A stretch of DNA of 64,000 bases from contig DLAJ01000023.1 in NCBI GenBank assembly GCA_002493905.1, positions 1 through 64,000 of the forward strand, read 5' to 3'. Of this stretch, positions 60,415 through 64,000 are shown piece by piece. The position numbers and the translations under genes are program-made. How positions within the stretch are numbered: the first letter of the stretch is position 1; the number at the start of each line of letters is the position of its first letter. The notes below the pieces were generated by a model that was not told where the DNA came from, made no database searches, and was given only the letters and a program-made list of their open reading frames with translations. This DNA comes from Lachnospiraceae bacterium UBA7050 (lineage in GTDB: Bacteria > Bacillota > Clostridia > Lachnospirales > Lachnospiraceae).

Positions 60415-61833
60415 ATGCCCGATCAGCAAAAGATCAGCACTCATATTAACGAAAATATTTTATATTTCAAAAAGAAACTGGGGGTTGGTGTAAGCTTTGA
60501 CGTGCTTTACCGGACGATTAAGATCGGCGGCAGGGATGCGATCTTTTTCTTTATTGACGGTTTCTGTAAAGATGAAATGATGCAGAAGATGCTGCAATAT
60601 TTTTTAGACATAAAAGAGGATGAGCTGCCCGCCGATGCATGGGGAATGATGAAAGAAAAAATGCCCTATGTCGAGGCGGATCTGTCGGATGATAAACAGA
60701 AGATAGAAACGATGATCTTAAGCGGAGTGTTTGCACTGTTCATTGACGGTTATGATAAGGCAATCCTGATTGATTCGCGTACTTATCCGGCGCGCGACGT
60801 CGGTGAACCGGAGAAAGATAAAGCGCTGCGCGGTTCTAAGGACGGTTTCGTGGAGACAATCGTATTTAATACGGCGCTGATCAGGAGGCGTATCCGCAGC
60901 ACGGATTTATGTATGGAGATGTGTACGGCAGGAGAGTCTTCCCATACGGATATTGTGCTTTGCTATATGAATTCCCGCGTGGATAAAAAATTACTCAGCA
61001 AGATCCGTACGCGCATCTCGGAACTTCAGGTGGACGCGCTGACCATGAATCAGGAAAGCCTTGCGGAATGCCTGTACCATCACAGCTGGGTGAACCCATT
61101 TCCAAAATTTCGATTTACGGAGCGTCCCGATACGGCTTCCGCTCAGATTTTAGAGGGGAATATCATTGTGCTGGTGGATAATTCTCCGTCGGCGATCATC
61201 TTTCCAGCGACGATCTTTGATCTGATGGAGGATGCGGATGATTATTATTTTCCGCCGATCACCGGAACGTATTTAAGACTGACCAGATGGATTATTGCCA
61301 TCTTTACGTTTTTGCTGACGCCGACGTATATGCTTCTCATGGAGCACCCTGACTGGATACCGGAGACTTTCGCTTTTATTCAGATGAAAGAGGATGCCAA
61401 CATTCCAATCTTCTGGCAGTTCCTGATCTTAGAGCTTGCCATAGACGGGCTCAGGCTTGCGGCGGTGCATACGCCGTCCATGTTAAGTACGCCGTTAAGC
61501 GTGATGGCAGGCCTTGTGCTCGGGGAGTTTTCTGTGGAATCAGGGTGGTTTAACAGTGAGGTCATTTTATACATGGCGTTTGTGGCAATCGCCAATTATA
61601 CGCAGTCCAACTATGAGCTGGATTACGCCATGAAATTCATGCGCATCCTGACGCTGATCCTGACGGCATTGTTTGACCTTCCGGGTTATGTAATCGGCGT
61701 GGCAGTGACGATTCTTGCGCTTGCGACAAATAAAACGTTTGCGGGGCGCTGCTATCTGTATCCGCTGCTCCCGTTTAGTCCCAAAGCGTTGAAGCGGCGT
61801 CTGACAAGGCGGCGGCTTAGGAGCAGCAGATAG
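60415..61833 (+). CDS. spoVAF: SpoVAF-like / GerA-type spore germination protein
   Basis: 472 aa. N-terminal soluble GerA domain (about 1-280), then about five membrane segments (from about 290, LTRWIIAIFTFLLTPTYMLL) and a basic tail. The sequence ALRGSKDGFVETIVFNTALIRRRIR is the GerA/SpoVAF signature. GerA proteins form germinant receptors; SpoVAF works beside the SpoVA dipicolinic-acid channel. No spoVA genes are visible, so the symbol is a best guess. GGAAGGAGG (60397-60405) precedes ATG 60415. Confidence 0.82.
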   Translation: MPDQQKISTHINENILYFKKKLGVGVSFDVLYRTIKIGGRDAIFFFIDGFCKDEMMQKMLQYFLDIKEDELPADAWGMMKEKMPYVEADLSDDKQKIETMILSGVFALFIDGYDKAILIDSRTYPARDVGEPEKDKALRGSKDGFVETIVFNTALIRRRIRSTDLCMEMCTAGESSHTDIVLCYMNSRVDKKLLSKIRTRISELQVDALTMNQESLAECLYHHSWVNPFPKFRFTERPDTASAQILEGNIIVLVDNSPSAIIFPATIFDLMEDADDYYFPPITGTYLRLTRWIIAIFTFLLTPTYMLLMEHPDWIPETFAFIQMKEDANIPIFWQFLILELAIDGLRLAAVHTPSMLSTPLSVMAGLVLGEFSVESGWFNSEVILYMAFVAIANYTQSNYELDYAMKFMRILTLILTALFDLPGYVIGVAVTILALATNKTFAGRCYLYPLLPFSPKALKRRLTRRRLRSSR

Positions 61834-61891
61834 CTGAGGCGGTGATATACGTCCGCAGAAGCGCTTACAATGAAATGTGATCATTGGTCAT

Positions 61892-61937
61892 GATATGTAA
61901 CTCCTATGAAACGTGATATGTAACCGTTATGAAACGT
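61892..61937 (+). repeat. 23-bp direct repeat upstream of degV
   Basis: GATATGTAACTCCTATGAAACGT (first half) and GATATGTAACCGTTATGAAACG follow directly on each other at 61892-61914 and 61915-61937, differing at three positions. They end three bases before the -35 of the degV promoter and may be tandem activator sites. Confidence 0.75.
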
Positions 61938-61940
61938 CAG

Positions 61941-61969
61941 TTGATTTTTTCGGTGCTTTTTGTTATGAT
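61941..61969 (+). promoter_or_regulatory. Promoter of degV
   Basis: TTGATT (61941-61946), 17 bases and TATGAT (61964-61969). Start of transcription would be near 61976. Confidence 0.65.
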
Positions 61970-62064
61970 GAATAAGATATGTATGGTACTGTCAAAATAA
62001 GAATGCTGTGAGGAGCAGCGCATGGGAAAGGAAAGCTTTTTTCATGCCGGAAATGGGGGACAAC

Positions 62065-62934
62065 ATGTCTGATTTTAAGATCATAACAAATACGACGGCA
62101 GATCTGCCGAAAAGCTTTATTGAAGAAAATCAGTTAGGATTATTCTTTTTTAACTATACGTTGAATGGGAAGAATTATTCGGCGGAAAATGATCTGGATT
62201 ACAAGAGCTTTTATGCGCAGGTGAGGGAGGGCAGCATGCCTTCCACGTCGCAGGTCAATCCCGAGACGTTTCGCGAGAAGTTTACCGAATACTTGAAAGA
62301 TACGAACAAGCTGTTATATCTTTCTTTTTCATCGGGACTCAGCGGAAGCTGCAGCAATGCGAATCTGGTCGCGCATGAAATGATGGAGGAGAACCCGGAT
62401 ATTGAGATTAAGGTGATTGACACGCTTGCAGCGTCCATGGGAGAGGGGCTGGTCGTCTACCGTGCCGTTCAGCTTCAGAAGGCGGGCAGGTCCTTTGAAG
62501 AGACTGCGCGGTATATTGAGGAGCATATCATGAACTTTACACATGTCTTTACGGTGGACGATTTGAACCATCTCTACCGCGGCGGTCGTGTGAGCAAAAC
62601 CTCGGCAGTTTTGGGGACGATGATTAATATTAAGCCGATACTTCACGTGGATGAAGAGGGACATCTCATTCCGATCGCGAAAGTGCGCGGCAGAAAGAAA
62701 TCTCTGCATGCGCTTGTTGACTATATGGAAAAAAGAATGGGGAGCTGGCGTGATCAAAATGATATTATCTTGATCAGCCACGGTGACTGTCTGGAGGATG
62801 CGCAGCTTGTCGCAGACGAGATCAAAGAGCGGTTTGGCATAGAAAATATCATGATGAATCATATCGGTCCGACAATTGGGGCGCATTCCGGTCCGGGAAC
62901 GGTCGCATTGTTTTTTATGGGCGAGGGCAGATAA
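62065..62934 (+). CDS. DegV family fatty-acid-binding protein
   Basis: 289-aa protein of the DegV/FakB type, which binds fatty acids for phosphorylation by FakA. SDFKIITNTTADLPKSFIEE, PSTSQVNPETF, YLSFSSGLSGSCSNANL, VIDTLAASMGEGL and GPTIGAHSGPGTVALFF are typical, with the loop that holds the acyl chain. ATG 62065 follows GGGGG; upstream ATGs are in poor context. No fakA nearby. Confidence 0.9.
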   Translation: MSDFKIITNTTADLPKSFIEENQLGLFFFNYTLNGKNYSAENDLDYKSFYAQVREGSMPSTSQVNPETFREKFTEYLKDTNKLLYLSFSSGLSGSCSNANLVAHEMMEENPDIEIKVIDTLAASMGEGLVVYRAVQLQKAGRSFEETARYIEEHIMNFTHVFTVDDLNHLYRGGRVSKTSAVLGTMINIKPILHVDEEGHLIPIAKVRGRKKSLHALVDYMEKRMGSWRDQNDIILISHGDCLEDAQLVADEIKERFGIENIMMNHIGPTIGAHSGPGTVALFFMGEGR

Positions 62935-62966
62935 GAGCGGGAGATAATAATAGAAATCACTGCAGG

Positions 62967-62994
62967 AGAGTTTCGCATCGGCGGAACTCTTTTT
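62967..62994 (+). terminator. Terminator after degV
   Basis: AGAGTTTCGC pairs with GCGGAACTCT (one G-T pair) over a four-base loop and is followed by TTTT. Confidence 0.75.
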
Positions 62995-63042
62995 GCATAT
63001 AGAAAACACTGCGTGCCATAAGAATTGCCGAAACGATTTTTT

Positions 63043-63073
63043 GACACTTCACGACGGATGCCCGCATATAGTA
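63043..63073 (+). promoter_or_regulatory. Possible sporulation (sigma-E/K) promoter of cotJ
   Basis: CATATAGTA (63065-63073) matches the sigma-K -10 CATAnnnTA and resembles sigma-E; GACACTT (63043-63049) lies 15 bases upstream. In B. subtilis cotJ is sigma-E dependent. The start would fall near 63080. Confidence 0.45.
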
Positions 63074-63122
63074 CAGTAATAACTATTCTATGCAGGAATG
63101 TGACGTGAGAGAAGATTTTTTC

Positions 63123-63302
63123 ATGAAAGAATGCCCTTTTGATGAAAACCGTGACGGCATGAACCAATTTCCGATCGGTATGGCATATGTGCCGTGGCAG
63201 AAGAATGCCAACACTTATGAGCATCTTGAGGATGGTCTGTGCAACGGAACCATTTTCCCTGAATTATGCATGCCGTTTACGGGAAGGAGGTGCGTACGAT
63301 GA
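63123..63302 (+). CDS. cotJA: Spore coat-associated protein CotJA
   Basis: About 59 aa; PIGMAYVPWQKNANTYEHLEDGLCNGTIFPEL is the CotJA core. CotJA is a small protein of the inner spore coat. ATG 63123 is chosen: GAGAGAAG lies eight bases upstream, while ATG 63090 would be only about ten bases after the predicted transcription start and has no ribosome site. The stop overlaps cotJB by four bases (ATGA). Confidence 0.9.
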   Translation: MKECPFDENRDGMNQFPIGMAYVPWQKNANTYEHLEDGLCNGTIFPELCMPFTGRRCVR

Positions 63303-63583
63303 ACTGTGACTGCCAGATCGCAATGACAAAGGAACAGTGCGAAATGCTGCACGATATAGATATTCTGTGCTTTACGGTCATTGACATGACTTTATATACG
63401 GATACGCACCCTGACGATCAGAAAGCGCTTGATTTTGTAAGGCATTATCAGAAGCTTTTGAATAGCCTGAAAAGGGAGTATGCGGTGAAGTATGGACCGT
63501 TATGCCTGTCCGATGTTGATATGTACGGCACTTCGTGGGATTGGGCTAAGATGCCGCTGCCGTGGGAAGGAGGGTGTGAGTAA
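63299..63583 (+). CDS. cotJB: Spore coat protein CotJB
   Basis: 94 aa. The MLHDIDILCFTVIDMTLYTDTHPDDQKAL and GTSWDWAKMPLPWEGGC stretches are typical of CotJB. GGAAGGAGGTG before ATG 63299 (63283-63293). Stop and cotJC start overlap by one base (TAATG). Confidence 0.92.
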   Translation: MNCDCQIAMTKEQCEMLHDIDILCFTVIDMTLYTDTHPDDQKALDFVRHYQKLLNSLKREYAVKYGPLCLSDVDMYGTSWDWAKMPLPWEGGCE

Positions 63584-64000
63584 TGTGGAGTTATGAGAGA
63601 AGACTGGAATATCCGGTTAATATCAAAAAAACAGATGCGAAGGCGGCGCAGGTCATTATCAGCCAGTACGGCGGACCGGACGGGGAGCTGAGTGCTTCCA
63701 TGCGTTATCTGTCCCAGCGTTTTGCCATGCCTGACCGCCGTGTGGCTGGCGTACTGACGGATATCGGTACCGAGGAGCTTGCACATTTTGAGATGATCGG
63801 CGCGATCGTGCATCAGTTGACGCGTGATCTGTCCATGGAGGAAATTGAGGCATCCGGCTTTGCACCATACTATGTTGACCATACGGTCGGAGTCTGGCCG
63901 CAGGCGGCGGGCGGTATTCCGTTTAATGCCTGCGAATTTCAGTCGAAGGGCGATGCGGTAGCCGATCTGGTAGAAGATATGGCAGCGGAGCAGAAGGCGC
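63583..64000 (+). CDS. cotJC: CotJC manganese catalase-like protein (5' part)
   Basis: First 139 codons, continuing past the window edge. MWSYERRLEYPVNIKKTDAK, QYGGPDGELSASMRYLSQRF and TEELAHFEMIGAIVHQL are typical of CotJC, a ferritin-fold manganese-catalase relative of the spore coat; E-x-x-H metal ligands lie in EELAHFEMI. It completes the cotJABC set, translated with overlaps. Confidence 0.93.
   Translation, partial: MWSYERRLEYPVNIKKTDAKAAQVIISQYGGPDGELSASMRYLSQRFAMPDRRVAGVLTDIGTEELAHFEMIGAIVHQLTRDLSMEEIEASGFAPYYVDHTVGVWPQAAGGIPFNACEFQSKGDAVADLVEDMAAEQKA

Noticed and set aside
1..64000. tRNA or rRNA genes, IS elements, prophage genes
   Set aside because: I looked for cloverleaf ends, rRNA landmarks, transposase and integrase frames on both strands and saw none. 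A weak tRNA-like sequence could still be missed without a dedicated search.

Overview
The window reads as a chromosomal segment of a spore-forming, anaerobic Clostridia bacterium, most likely Lachnospiraceae (family assignment is inference). Support: moderate GC; strong Shine-Dalgarno sites (AGGAGG type); sporulation and spore genes (spoIID, spoIVA, a spoVAF/GerA-type gene, cotJABC); anaerobic ribonucleotide reductase nrdDG; a PDZ/radical-SAM/DUF512 gene beside der; a PheRS T-box; a Firmicutes-type 6S RNA. I saw no tRNA, rRNA, prophage, insertion sequence or CRISPR array.

Layout. 0-4.2 kb: ylxM-ffh, rpsP, khpA, rimM, trmD (SRP and ribosome maturation), without the rplS that usually follows trmD. 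4.3-8.8 kb: a soluble PocR/MCP-type sensor, 6S RNA, spoIID, a YihY-type membrane protein and a GNAT acetyltransferase. 9-15.6 kb: T-box-controlled pheST, M18 aminopeptidase, queA. 15.6-24.2 kb: prs (minus strand), DUF512 protein, der, plsY, gpsA, a zinc-ribbon tail-anchored repeat protein, a lipoprotein, metF (minus strand). 24.5-26.6 kb: a MoxR ATPase with its VWA partner. 26.7-32.1 kb (minus strand): an ABC-2 type transporter operon that includes a membrane protein with ten 14-residue Q/N-rich repeats. 32.4-38 kb: a GH74-like protein without signal peptide, spoIVA, an AzgA-type purine permease. 38.2-40.2 kb: a degraded gene region and a MerR regulator. 40.4-46.8 kb: an SGNH hydrolase and a nucleoside salvage run (punA, cdd, amidohydrolase), then a membrane-anchored MutS-like ATPase, rnhA and a 59-residue membrane protein. 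47-49.3 kb: WYL regulator and aminotransferase. 49.3-56.7 kb (minus strand): an overlapping pair of an MMPL/RND exporter and a 1646-residue GLUG-repeat/helical surface protein. 56.9-64 kb: nrdD, nrdG, dut, a spoVAF-like gene, degV, cotJA, cotJB and the start of cotJC, which runs off the window.

How the genes fit together. Several blocks are functional groups: SRP/ribosome assembly; phospholipid head synthesis (plsY, gpsA); nucleoside salvage (punA, cdd, deaminase, purine permease, prs nearby); deoxynucleotide supply (nrdD, nrdG, dut). The most unusual parts are the MMPL plus GLUG-protein pair, the ABC operon with a Q/N-rich repeat protein, the membrane MutS homologue, and a family of about 38-bp imperfect palindromes lying between genes, often directly after terminators.
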